The position numbers and the translations under genes are program-made. The notes beneath the pieces are model-generated. The model worked only from the letters and a program-made list of their open reading frames with translations, was not told where the DNA came from and ran no database searches. From contig CM041465.1 of NCBI GenBank assembly GCA_023213395.1, positions 225,935,741 through 225,999,740 of the forward strand: a DNA stretch of 64,000 nucleotides, in the 5' to 3' direction. Origin of the DNA: Cycas panzhihuaensis. Its lineage: Eukaryota; Cycadophyta. Shown piece after piece: positions 31,773 through 41,169 of the stretch; positions within the stretch are counted from its first letter, which is position 1; each line of letters opens with the position of its first letter.

Positions 31773-32165
31773 TGTTAGAAGATAATGTTTAATGTGTAAT
31801 GTTTTGAGGTGTAAGTTGTGTCTTAGGGTCAATAGTGTTATAGTCCTAAGTATTATGTTAGATTCTAAGGTCTCATATTATAATATTGTTATGTAAGAAG
31901 TTGAAAGGTCATTGGTCAGTTAAAAGGTGAAAAGTCATTAGGTATGTCAAAGGTCATTTATCCCACTTGTAACTCACCTCATCTCATATGTTCCCACCTA
32001 TGATGTATAAATAGGTGAGTGAGGTAGAGTAGGGATCATCAAGTCCATGGTATGGTTGTATTGTGTTGTAGTCATCTATGATATGAGTTAATATAGTTCT
32101 CATTTTGTTCATTGATCTTGTCCATTGGTGTTGAAGATGAATGTTCTCCATGTGAAAGTTTAACA
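31773..32165 (+). repeat. Element K 3' LTR
   Basis: 393 bp, same ends as the 5' LTR. A 24-bp block is absent at the place where the 5' LTR has two AAGTC words flanking it, so the loss looks like a deletion between short direct repeats. Confidence 0.92.
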
Positions 32166-32849
32166 GAAAACTACACTATTTGGAAGTATTACATATTCAA
32201 CTTTTTCCATCTAAATGATCTCTTGGAGTATGTAGGCAACCCTATAATGGGTAAAGATGTTACATAGATCATTGCATTCCAACCCAAATTAAACACTGAT
32301 GATGATTTTAGTGTTGAATATCAATTGAAGATGCAGTTCACATTTGGGTTTCTTAGCATGTCGATTAGTGGTAGTGTCATCATGCACATTGAGGGATCTA
32401 TGACATCAAAGCAGATATGGGACACAATGGTGAATTTGTTCGAGCATAAGGATGATGCAAGACCTCTCAACTTGCGGAGTCAACTATACACCTTGCAAAT
32501 GACTGGGAATGTAGTGGATCACATGCAACATGTGAGATCTTTTTAGGATCAATTAGTGACTATAGGAGAGATAGTTCCTAATTCAGAAATCATTGCTTGC
32601 ATACTGAGATGTCTACCACCTCAATATAAAAATTTCACGGCCACTTTAACTTTGGTAGATAAATTGTCCACCCTCACAATTGGATCTTTGGAATCAATGC
32701 TTATGGAACATGAGCAAAAGTTGAAATATATGCATGTAGAGTTATCTCAAGTATTGTCATCTAGATCAAAATGGAAAAGCCCTTTGTTTCAAAGAAAAAT
32801 GTGCCTCCTGAACCCACAATTCAAAATGACAAATCAGGAGCCTCAAAGG

Positions 32850-33065
32850 TGTAGAAGCTAATGTTTTATCTAGGGTTATGATGTGTTCCTAATATATTTT
32901 ATTGAGGATCCTCAACCCTTCTCCTCTCCTCTCTCAAGGTGACAAGTGGCACAATCCTATTGAGTCGTTGTCATTTGTACCTTCTCCACAATCGTATATA
33001 TACAATCAAATGATTGATTAATAAAGGGTAGAGCATTCAACAATTGTCATATTAAACCTTTGACA
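32850..33065 (+). repeat. Element D 5' LTR
   Basis: About 216 bp from TGTAGAAGCTAATGTTTTAT to CCTTTGACA. A TATA box (GTATATATACAA) is at 32994-33005 and GACAAGTGGCAC at 32941-32952 is shared with LTRs of B and C (there on the opposite strand). The start is inferred by comparison with G and B because no second LTR exists. Confidence 0.8.
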
Positions 33066-33077
33066 TGGTATCAGAGC
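33066..33077 (+). promoter_or_regulatory. Element D primer binding site
   Basis: TGGTATCAGAGC immediately follows the LTR and matches initiator tRNA-Met perfectly. Confidence 0.95.
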
Positions 33078-33935
33078 AGGTTATTGGGTTCTCTTGTCTG
33101 TGAAAGAGTTAAGCCAGGGTTTCTCTGAAGAAGAAAGATTGAATCAAGTCATTGTCAAAGAACATTCTCTTCTGAAGGTCAAATTCATTCAAAGCAAACA
33201 TCAAGCCAATTTCAAAGGAGATCGTATGATCATACAGAAGTGTACGGCCTTGTACGGATGCCAAAATTCAAAGTCCTCAGAATTTGATGAAACTTACCCA
33301 GATTGTAGATCGGGCCTTCCTCGACACATTTCTCTTTTAGAGTGACATCATTTGAAGTCGTTTTGGTGCAGTTTTGACTAGTCACAAGGGCGCACGGGTT
33401 TGAGGCTTCTCCTCTTTGAAAATCTTCAAAATTCTCTCAAAATCGTTGATTCAATGTGCCAAAAACTCCTCTCATCTTTGATTGATAGTGTTAAGTCCAT
33501 CTTTCAAGAGATTCGATCGGATTTTTCAAAGTTTTTTCTCTATTTTCTCTGAAACCCTTGGGGGCGGATTTTCACCTTCTTGCTGTTATATCTCTCAGAC
33601 TTGAGACTGTTTTAAGACAATAAACACATTTTTGGATACCCATTTGTGAGTACTTCAGTTTGGGACCATCATTTTTCTTGTCTGTACACTTTGGGTTCCA
33701 CGCGGGTTTTCACCTTCTTGATGTCGTATCTCTCAAACCTAAGACAATTTTGAGATAATAAACACATTTTTGGATACCCATTTGCGAGTACTTCAATTTG
33801 GGACTATAATTTTTCTTGTCTGTACACTTGGGTTCCTACGGAATTCTGTGCAACCGTTCATACATTTGTCCTTGCAGGCTCCTGTCATTAAATCTGATCT
33901 TCTCAGCAGTCAATTCACAAATAATTATTGTTGCC
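33078..33935 (+). other. Element D untranslated leader with conserved family block
   Basis: It holds the family block at about 33232-33365 (two GTACGG motifs, CTCAGAAT, CCCAGATTGTAGATC, CATCATTTGAAG and CACGGGTTTGAGG) and the tandem repeat 33569-33844. The gag start seen in C and G as Met-Ala-Ser reads ATT instead of ATG here (about 33930), so initiation is uncertain. Confidence 0.7.
33569..33844 (+). repeat. Element D leader tandem repeat, unit about 138 bp
   Basis: Copies begin at 33569 and 33707 (TTTTCACCTTCTTG). Each includes ATCTCTCA, AATAAACACATTTTTGGATA, a CCCATTTG-GAGTACTTCA segment and TTTTCTTGTCTGTACACTT. The unit is homologous to the doubled unit in the leader of element C read on the minus strand (shared GGATACCCA, GAG, TTCA and CTGTACA words). 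Confidence 0.85.
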
Positions 33936-35330
33936 TTTGCTGGATCACTGCCTAAAAATGATAAATTAATTAAAATGAATTTTAGTATTTGGAAGATAAA
34001 AATAGAGGGTCTCTTGAGGGCAAAACATGCTTGGAAGATTACCAGTGGGGAAGAAAAACAACTATCTGACGTTGTAGATTTAATAAACTAGGAAGAAAGG
34101 AACAATACAATAGTCTCTGTACTCAAGCTCTCAATTTTTGATTCCTTGTTGGTATATGTGGATGGCTTAGAACATGCTAGTGAAATATGGAAAATAATGT
34201 CCTCCATGTTCAGTAGAAAAAATGAAGCAAGAATTGTGGCCCTAAGAGAAGAACTTTACAAACTGAAAATGAGGGAAGGTCAAACCGTGTCAGAATTCAT
34301 AACAAGGCTAACTAATATTAAAACTGCTATTCTCACTGGTGGAGACAAGTTGACTGACACCGAGTTGATACATCTTGTACTTAACAAACTTCCTAAATCC
34401 TTTGATAATATGGTAAACATGTTGATAGGAGGGCAAACTGCCACAATGACTTTTGATGTCCTTACAGGTCATATGTTAAGTTAAGAACGGAGAAACTAAA
34501 GATATGAAGAAGACTCAGAAGTTGAAGAGGCATTTGTCACCAAACTCCACTTAGGAGGTAGAGGACGAGGAGAACCTAATCCAAAGTTACGAGGAAGAGC
34601 CTCAACTACTTACAGGGGACGCTGGGCTGAAGGAAGAGGACAAGGAAGAAACCCACCACGAGATGCTAGAGTTTGCTTCAACTGCGACAAACCAGGCCAT
34701 TTTTCAAGTAATTGTAGAGCCCTTAAAGTTTGTTATCATTGCAGATAAACAGGTCATTTTCCATACCAGTGCTACCAAAGACAAACCAAAATTCAAAAAG
34801 GAAAACAACAAGTGACTAGAAATTACAGCAGAGAAAAAGACACAGTAGAAGAAGAAGTCGAAATAGCCTTCATCACAACGTTAATCGCAAATGCTAGAGC
34901 AACAAAAAATTGGTACGTTGATTCAGGAGCTTCACATAATATGACAGACATTGAAGAGTGGTTTGAAGTCATCAAACCTTATGACCTTAACAAATTTGTT
35001 GAGTTAGGAGACAATTTTCCTTTGCATATAAAAGGAATAGGACAAATTGCTATACGAATTGATGGAAAAGTTCAACGCATAGGCAATGTCTTCTTTATAC
35101 CAGGAATGAAGAAGAATCTTCTGTTAGTGTCTCAGTTAAGTGACAAAAAATTGAGAACAATATTTGATGAATTTGGTTTTTGTTACATCCTTGACATGAA
35201 AAACAATGGCACTGTAATAGCCAAAGGAGAAAAGTGTAATAGGCTGTATAAACTTCTCTCCACTCCTGTATTGGCTGATAAAGACCCCACTAAAATACCT
35301 TCTGATGTAAAGTCTCTTGTTGTAACCAGT
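33936..35330 (+). pseudogene. Element D gag and protease
   Basis: In a single frame: LPKNDKLIKMNFSIWKIKIE, a stop at LIN (34089), EERNNTIVSVLKLSIF, FSRKNEARIVALREELYKL, LPKSFDNMVNML, a stop at 34482, the RG-rich segment, knuckles CFNCDKPGHFSSNC and CYHC followed by a stop in the second knuckle (about 34746), and protease WYVDSGASHNMTD at about 34911 with the catalytic Asp present. The remainder (FVELGDNFPLHIKGIGQI, GMKKNLLLVSQLSDKK) is intact to 35330. Isolated nonsense changes, not indels, account for the damage here. Confidence 0.92.
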
Positions 35331-36330
35331 ACTGATACTAATGAAATGTGGCATTTGAAGTATGGTCATATCTCTCATGATAGGTTAGAAAAATTAAAGA
35401 AATTTAAGATGGTGAATGGCTTACCAGATATTTCTTTCAATTATTTTGTATGCAAAGGCTTTACGATGGGAAAATAGCATAGGAGTCCGTTCTCAAAAAG
35501 CACATGGCATGCACAAAACAAGTTGGACTTCATACACACTGATTTGTGTGGACCGTTCACACCAGTTTCAACAAATGGGGCAGGGTATTTCCTGACTTTC
35601 ATTGATGATTTTTTAAGGAAAACATGGGTATACTTTCTTTCCAGCAAATCAGAGTCGTTTAGTTATTTCAAAGAATTCAAGGTAGAAATTGAATTATAAT
35701 GTAGTAAGAAAATTAAATGTATCTGTTCAGATGGGGGGCGGAGGGAATTTACATCTAATGAATTCCTCCATTTTTGCAAAATCTATGGAATTCGTAGGCA
35801 GTTTACAACTCCCTATACACCTCAATCAAATGGGGTTGCAGAAAGAATGAACAGAACTATTGTAGAAATGGTTTGATGCATGCTAAACAATAGTGAGATA
35901 GCTAAGAAATACTGGGCAGAAGTTGTACATACAGCTGTATACTTAATCAACGGAAGTCCTACTCAGTCACTACATAATGTAACACTTGAAGAAGCATTGG
36001 ACGAGACATAAGCCCAATATAAGTCATCTAAAGATTTTCGGCTGCAAAGCGTATGTTCACATCCTTGATAAGAAAAGGACTAAGTTGGATAATAAAAGCA
36101 TAGAATGCATAATGGTTGGGTACTATAGTTGTTCAAAAGCATACAGATGTCTTGATCCAAAGACAGACAAACTGTATGTAAGCAGGGATGTAATCTTTGA
36201 TGAGAAAAAGGAACTTGATAAAATAGTGCCTCAAAAAATAAATATTGACGATCAAAACCCACAAACCATTCAGTTAGAAGATAAATCAGACATTATCTCC
36301 GGATCAAAACCCACAAACCATTCAGTTATA
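35331..36330 (+). pseudogene. Element D integrase
   Basis: The HHCC region (MWHLKYGHISHDRLEKL, FVCKGFTMGK) has lost a cysteine of the CxxC pair, then a stop at 35476. HTDLCGPFTPVS and FIDDFLRKTWVYFLSSKSES follow with a stop at about 35697. The second catalytic aspartate segment is altered (CSDGGRREFTSNEF), and FTTPYTPQSNGVAERMN keeps the catalytic Glu. A frameshift around 35985 leads to SHLKIFGCKAYVHI and DPKTDKLYVSRDVIF. Confidence 0.9.
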
Positions 36331-37796
36331 AGATAAATCAGACATTATCTCTGAGAGCATTGGAGCAGAAAATGACACGTTAGATAACCAACAAGCATAT
36401 GATTCTGGCACTCATCTGTCTGATATGCAACAAGGTAGTGGTTCAGACGAAGAAACCAAGTCACCACAAGAACATTTTTCAAAACGAGTACCAAAATGGT
36501 ATCTCAAGACCCTTGAGGAAATAAAAGGAGAAATATTTAAACATCAAACCAGATCTTAGAAACCACAAGCCTTAGTGTGCTTCGTCGAGCCAAGCTCTTA
36601 TGAAGAAGCAACTCTCAAGACTGGAAAGCGGCAATGGACGCAAAGATTGAAGCCATACATAAAAACAAAACATGGGACTTGGTACCAGCTCCTGAAGATA
36701 AACCTATTGTAAATTGTAAATGGGTGTACAAAATAAAGGAAAAGTCGAATGGGGAAGTTGAGAAATACAAGGCGAGACTAGTAGCAACAGGCTACACACA
36801 GACAACTGGAATTGATTATGAAGAAACGATCTCTCCAATAGCAAAACTAAATACAGTAAGAACTGTGATCGTAATTGCAACTCAAAAAGGATGGAAGATC
36901 TATCAAATGGATGTTAAAAGTGCATTTCTGAATGGGGATCTGTAGGAAGAAGTGTATATGTGTCAACCTGAAGGATACATAAAACCAGGAAAGGAAAATA
37001 TGGTCTGCAAATTAAGAAAAGCATTGTATGGTTTCAAACAAGCGCCACGAGCCTGGTACGCCAAGCTGGATTCATATCTCACTCAAAATGGCTTCCATTG
37101 ATGTGAATCAGATCACAGTCTGTACGTAAAATCCAATAAGGGCTTAACATCTATCATAGTGGTATATGTAGATGACATGCTAATTACTGGAGATGATGAT
37201 GATTCAATAACATTTATCGAAAAGCGATTCGAGAAGGTTTTTGAGATGACAGATCTAGGAATGTTGCATTACTACCTCAGTATAGAAATAGAACAAAACA
37301 ATCACTCCATTGTTCTTTCACAGTCTAGATATGTCAAAAATTTACTAAGCAAATTCAAAATGGATAGTTGTAATAGCGCCGCCACACCAATGGAAACTGG
37401 AATTATACTAAGCACAGAACAAGAAGCATAACCAGTTGATGCAACCATATACAGACAACTGATTGGAAGCCCAATTTATCTCACAGTGGCCACACAGCTT
37501 GACATTTCGTATGCAGTTGGTATAGTCTCCAGGTTTATGGAAAATCCCAAAGTCCCTCATTGGAATGCTGCAAAGAGAATCCTACAATACTTGAAGGGAA
37601 CAACAAGTCTTGGATTGGAATATAAAAGAGAGAACAATATGCAGCTAACTAGATTTTGTGACTCGGACTGGGTTGGAGACAAAATAGATAGGAAATCTAC
37701 ATCAGGGTGCTGTTTCTTCCTAGGGGAATCATTGATCTCTTGGAGTAGCAAAAAGCAACACACGATTGCATTGTCTTCAAAGAAATATACTTTGAA
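36331..37796 (+). pseudogene. Element D reverse transcriptase and truncated RNase H
   Basis: Motifs in order: WDLVPAPEDKPIVNCKWVYK, YKARLVATGYTQ, YQMDVKSAFLNGDL with a stop right after (36943), [12 protein letters not shown], catalytic YVDD (37165-37176), FEMTDLGMLHYYL, LLSKFKMDSC, another stop at 37429, LIGSPIYL, NAAKRILQYLKGT. RNase H starts FCDSDWVGDKIDRKSTSG and SWSSKKQHTIALSS with its first aspartate, but the next conserved glutamate segment is replaced by unrelated sequence after about 37785. Confidence 0.92.
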
Positions 37797-38700
37797 AAAA
37801 ACAAGTGTGGAATATACTTTGAAGGACCTAAGTGATCATGAAGAGAAAGCAGAGGAAGGTCCCTTAGCATATTGGGAAAATAATCTAACAAGACAATTGC
37901 TTGAAGATTTGTTGGATAAGGGATCCGAGCAATCATATTTAATAATGACACCATTGACAATCTAGGTATCGGGAGTGCCTGAACCCGTTTATTTGAAAAC
38001 ACCTTTTAAAAATACCCTATTTGGAAGGGATAGTGCTAGGGGAAGTATACTGAGAATGCCACCCAAACTCGGAATTGTGGAAAAAACAGAGTTATCTCCA
38101 GACAAAGCAACCATATCCTCAGGAGGAGGAAATTCACCATCACTGAGCAACACACCATTGAACCCGCTTAGGATGGACGACATAAGGGAGTTCAGAAAGT
38201 TGATCTTCAATGACACATCTAATGCTACAAAGCATGTGTATCTCTTTCCAAATTTGATAGACGTAAATAAAATTAATGATGAACAGGAAATAAAAGCAAC
38301 ATTTGCATGTATCTTAAGAGGAGTACCATTGGCATGGTACAAAGAATTAGACAAAACATAATCATTGGTAAATGTGAAGAAATTGTTTGAGGAGAGATTT
38401 CAAAAATTTTGTAGTAATGAGGTTGTCAAAATTGCATTGAAGGAGATCAAGCAAAAACCCAATGAATCAGTGTTAACTTACATTAGTCGTATGAAAATAA
38501 TTGCAGCTAGTATGACAAATGAAATAGTGACAGACCGCAACATGAAAAATTATTTTGTCAGAGGTCTGAATGAGAAGTTAAGACCCATGATGCATACACA
38601 CCCTTTGAAATCTTTTAAAAATGCCCAAGAGCTAGCTTTGGATTTTGAGGCAGAGATGGACGCCCAAACAGGAGGGCACGATTGATTGCTTCTTAAATTA
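37797..38700 (+). pseudogene. Element E gag capsid region
   Basis: The frame continues from the copia RNase H of D and has stops at 37963 and 38359. Gypsy gag features: MDDIREFRKLIF, ATFACILRGVPLAWYKEL, VKKLFEERFQKFCSNEV, LKEIKQKPNESVLTYISRMK, and NYFVRGLNEKLRPMM. This is the retrotransposon gag family that forms the particle shell. The upstream portion (LSDHEEKAEEGPLAYW) may be gag N-terminus or other sequence. Confidence 0.8.
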
Positions 38701-38799
38701 CAAGAGGAGTTAAGAGAATTGAAATAAAACTAGTATAACAAACCCATCTGCTAGGCAGGGAAAACAGAGAAAGAATAAAAAATCGAAACTCCGAGAAGA

Positions 38800-39320
38800 G
38801 AAGTGGCACAGTTGAAAATAAAAAATAAAAAGGAAGAAGAGGAGAGCAAAAGGAAGAAAGGGAAGGAGTTCAAAATAAGAAAATGGTGCTACATTTGTGA
38901 AGAGAACTCACATTCTACAAAGGAATGTGAGTTGAACCCCAAAAATAATGCAATGAGGAAACGAGACAAGTGGTGTCACATTTGTGATATAGACAATCAC
39001 AACACTAAAGATTGCTATTTCAACCCTAGAGGAAGGAGCTACAAAGGCCAAGGAAGAGGAAGAGGAGCCGACTCAATGAGACACCTGTATGCTACTAGAA
39101 GCATAAAAAAAGAAGCCACCAACGGGAAGATGTTTGATATTTACCGAGTTTGGCCATTAGAAATCGAAATGCCCGATAGCTAGGGCACATGAACAATACC
39201 CATTTGTGTGCAAAGACTGTGGTCTTAGAGACCACAAAACAAAAAATTGTAAAGGAAAAGCAAAAGTGACCAATTTGATGACCAGAGTACCCGCGACTAG
39301 TAAAAATGTGAAAATACAAA
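38800..39320 (+). pseudogene. Element E zinc-knuckle region with three CCHC motifs
   Basis: Three knuckles are readable: CYICEENSHSTKEC, CHICDIDNHNTKDC and CKDCGLRDHKTKNC, the last in another frame (39206 onward). The spacing C-x2-C-x4-H-x4-C is complete in all three. A basic, Arg/Gly-rich linker (GRGRGAD) precedes the third. Most plant gypsy gag proteins carry one or two knuckles, so three is unusual. Nucleic-acid binding is the expected role. Confidence 0.8.
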
Positions 39321-39548
39321 CAAGAAGTAAATACAAGGGAACAGAAAAGGTGATAGACAATTATCCCAATCCTAAAGTAGAAATAGATTGTTTTGGAGTT
39401 GCCAAAAGAACATTAGAGGAAGCAGCGAGAAAGTAAGCAGAGAATTCATTTCCAATGGGTAAATCAATAATGCAATATGTGTGTGTAAGAAAAAATAAAC
39501 GTAAAAGAAAAACAATCCATAGTCTAAGAAGCATAGCCTCAGCCACGA

Positions 39549-40157
39549 TTGGTTCAAGAAAAGGAATTATTCAAGGGATTACCAACGGAGGATATACCTC
39601 GAATGTTACTATTAATGGAGAATTTAGTGAAGCAACTACAATTAACTATTCCATTGGAGCAAGTCATTGAATGGATAAAGATGGGTATATTACAACATAA
39701 GGAATCCATAAAGAGTCTGAAGAAAGTGATACCTTCTTTTGACCTTGATCCCATAGTTGCCATTATAGTTTTTAGTGAAATATTCCATGGAGTGATTGTT
39801 GATGGAGGTGCTATAGTGAATGTATTACCCATGACAACATGGAAGAAATTAGGAAGCTCAAAGTTGGAAGCCGCAACATATTTGTTGAAATTGGTCAATG
39901 AATTTTTGGGCAAACCAATGGGTAGATTGCCAAATGTAAAGGTGGAGATAGTAGGTATTGTAGTGTTAGTAGATTTCACCATAGTGGACACAGTGAAAGG
40001 GATGTTGCCCTATCCAACATTGCTAGGTTGTCCATGGTTATACAAAATGGAGTGCATTGAAAGCTGGGAGGATGTGACCTTTGCATTGTTAGGTGGAGGA
40101 AGTGAAATAGTCATTCTGATGTTAGGGAAAGGAAAGTATTCAATTGAGATGGTCTGA
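39549..40157 (+). pseudogene. Element E aspartic protease
   Basis: A 202-codon open frame includes the retropepsin-like active site VIVDGGAIVNVLP (Asp-Gly-Gly-Ala in place of the commoner Asp-Ser/Thr-Gly-Ala), then KVEIVGIVVLVDFTIVD and PTLLGCPWLYK, the hydrophobic C-terminal signature of gypsy proteases. It is the longest unbroken stretch of element E and ends at 40157. Confidence 0.75.
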
Positions 40158-40239
40158 GATGACACCGTGAGCACAACGATTGGTAGCAATGGGACATCAT
40201 CAAATTTTGAGGAGACCAACTTGTATCATACTGCAAAAG

Positions 40240-40690
40240 AAGTAACCAATATGATGAATCCACATGAGTACGAGCCCTCCTTATCTCCTCTAGTTTGTCC
40301 CTCAAATTTGTCATCTTATTTAAGTAGGTACTTATATTATTTTCGTCCTCGATAGTAGCATTCGACAGCTCCATCATCAATGCAACTCGATAATTTGATT
40401 TCTTTTCTTCAAACATCTCATTTTATTTTGTGTAGGTTTCATGTGATGTCTTTAGGTTGTGAACAAGTGCCCTATGATCTGGAGCCAATGACAACTTCAA
40501 CAGGCAAAGATAGTGAACTGTTTCTCTTCAGATTTCTCTTTTTCCTTTGCATTTAGAAGAATAACGGGAGCCTTCTCTTTGGTAATTTTCCCCAATGATT
40601 GACCATTAAAACAAACTCCATATTCGCCTTCCATTCACTGAAGTTATTGCCATTGAAAATCACTTGCGGCAATTTCTCCATCGTGTATAT
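40240..40690 (-). pseudogene. Element M: copia gag fragment
   Basis: On the minus strand, from about 40683, it reads MEKLPQVIFNGNNFSEWKAN, then damaged sequence, then 40416-40250 MFEEKKSNYRVALMMELSNA and ISTYLNKMTNLRDKLEEI. NFSEWK near the start and YLNKMTNLRDKL are typical of copia gag (UBN2 type). There is no LTR or pol next to it; it lies opposite in orientation to both neighbours. Confidence 0.65.
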
Positions 40691-41169
40691 GGTGCAAAAA
40701 ATTGAGCCCATGACCATGACCAATTCTCAAACAACAGGAAAAAATGAATAGCACCACTTTCACTCACCCGCACCCAAATTTTAAAACTCTAAACAATGAT
40801 CCAGATTCAACACAGCCTCTATTTGCCAAATAATATGGCCTCAATAATCAAATTTTTACATTGCATGCTCCACACACTTTAATACACATCTATTGTAGGC
40901 TTTGGGACAATTGCACCATACTCAACACTCTTCGGGCAATACAAAATCCCTTAAAAAAACAAATATACAACTAGAAAATCACATAATTAGCCATGTATAA
41001 CAGCCTTTAGAAGGTAAGTCTTGACAGAATTCACAAATTGAGCAAAAAGCACACCACTTGTTTAAGGAATCGTTTTGGATTAACGTTAACTAACCACATT
41101 TAATGCCAAATGTGTGGCTTTGTATTATGCTTGTTGTTATATAAAATAAGTACATTGGGAATGTAACGG
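40691..41169. other. Unassigned DNA between gag fragment M and RT remnant F
   Basis: AT-rich, no open frame or repeat recognised. It may include leader sequence of M or integrase remains of F that are beyond recognition. Confidence 0.4.

Larger units (their letters stand above)
27421..32165 (+). mobile_element. Element K: non-autonomous LTR retrotransposon
   Basis: It is 4745 bp with LTRs 27421-27837 and 31773-32165, perfect primer site, polypurine tract and flanking GAAAA on both sides (27416-27420, 32166-32170). No RT, integrase or RNase H domain is found in 3.9 kb of interior. The LTRs are similar (roughly 4 percent substitutions by eye) apart from a 24-bp deletion in the 3' copy. It must have been moved by enzymes of another element. 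The size is like the large non-autonomous elements known as LARDs, though a gag remnant persists. Confidence 0.9.
27362..32849 (+). pseudogene. Element L: Ty1/copia gag, interrupted by element K and cut by element D
   Basis: The gene begins at 27362 (MASGSDIFGIVTKKLTGHEN), is broken at 27420 by element K, and resumes in the same frame at the second GAAAA copy (32166) with YTIWKYYIF, then SMTSKQIWDTMVNLFEHKD, LRSQLYTLQM, ILRCLPPQYKNF and SMLMEHEQKLKYM. This is the copia gag capsid region. There are two stops (after MGKDVT and VRSF). It is truncated at about 32849, where the LTR of element D begins. It differs clearly from the B/C/D/G gag, so it is another copia lineage. Confidence 0.85.
32850..37796 (+). 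mobile_element. Element D: Ty1/copia retrotransposon lacking its 3' end
   Basis: 5' LTR, primer site, leader, gag, protease, integrase, RT and the start of RNase H are in order on the plus strand. Most of the polyprotein is in one frame to about 35985, with isolated stops rather than many frameshifts. RNase H ends abruptly at about 37785-37796, where the sequence becomes a gypsy gag in the same frame. There is no 3' LTR, so no target duplication can be confirmed (AAAGG lies left of the 5' LTR). Close relative of C and B. Confidence 0.9.
37797..40265 (+). mobile_element. Element E: Ty3/gypsy gag-protease remnant
   Basis: A gag with RVPLAWYKEL-type segment, three zinc knuckles and a retropepsin lie in order on the plus strand. 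No RT, integrase or LTR of this element was found. Its left edge is fused to element D RNase H and its right edge meets the minus-strand gag M near 40265. Confidence 0.8.
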
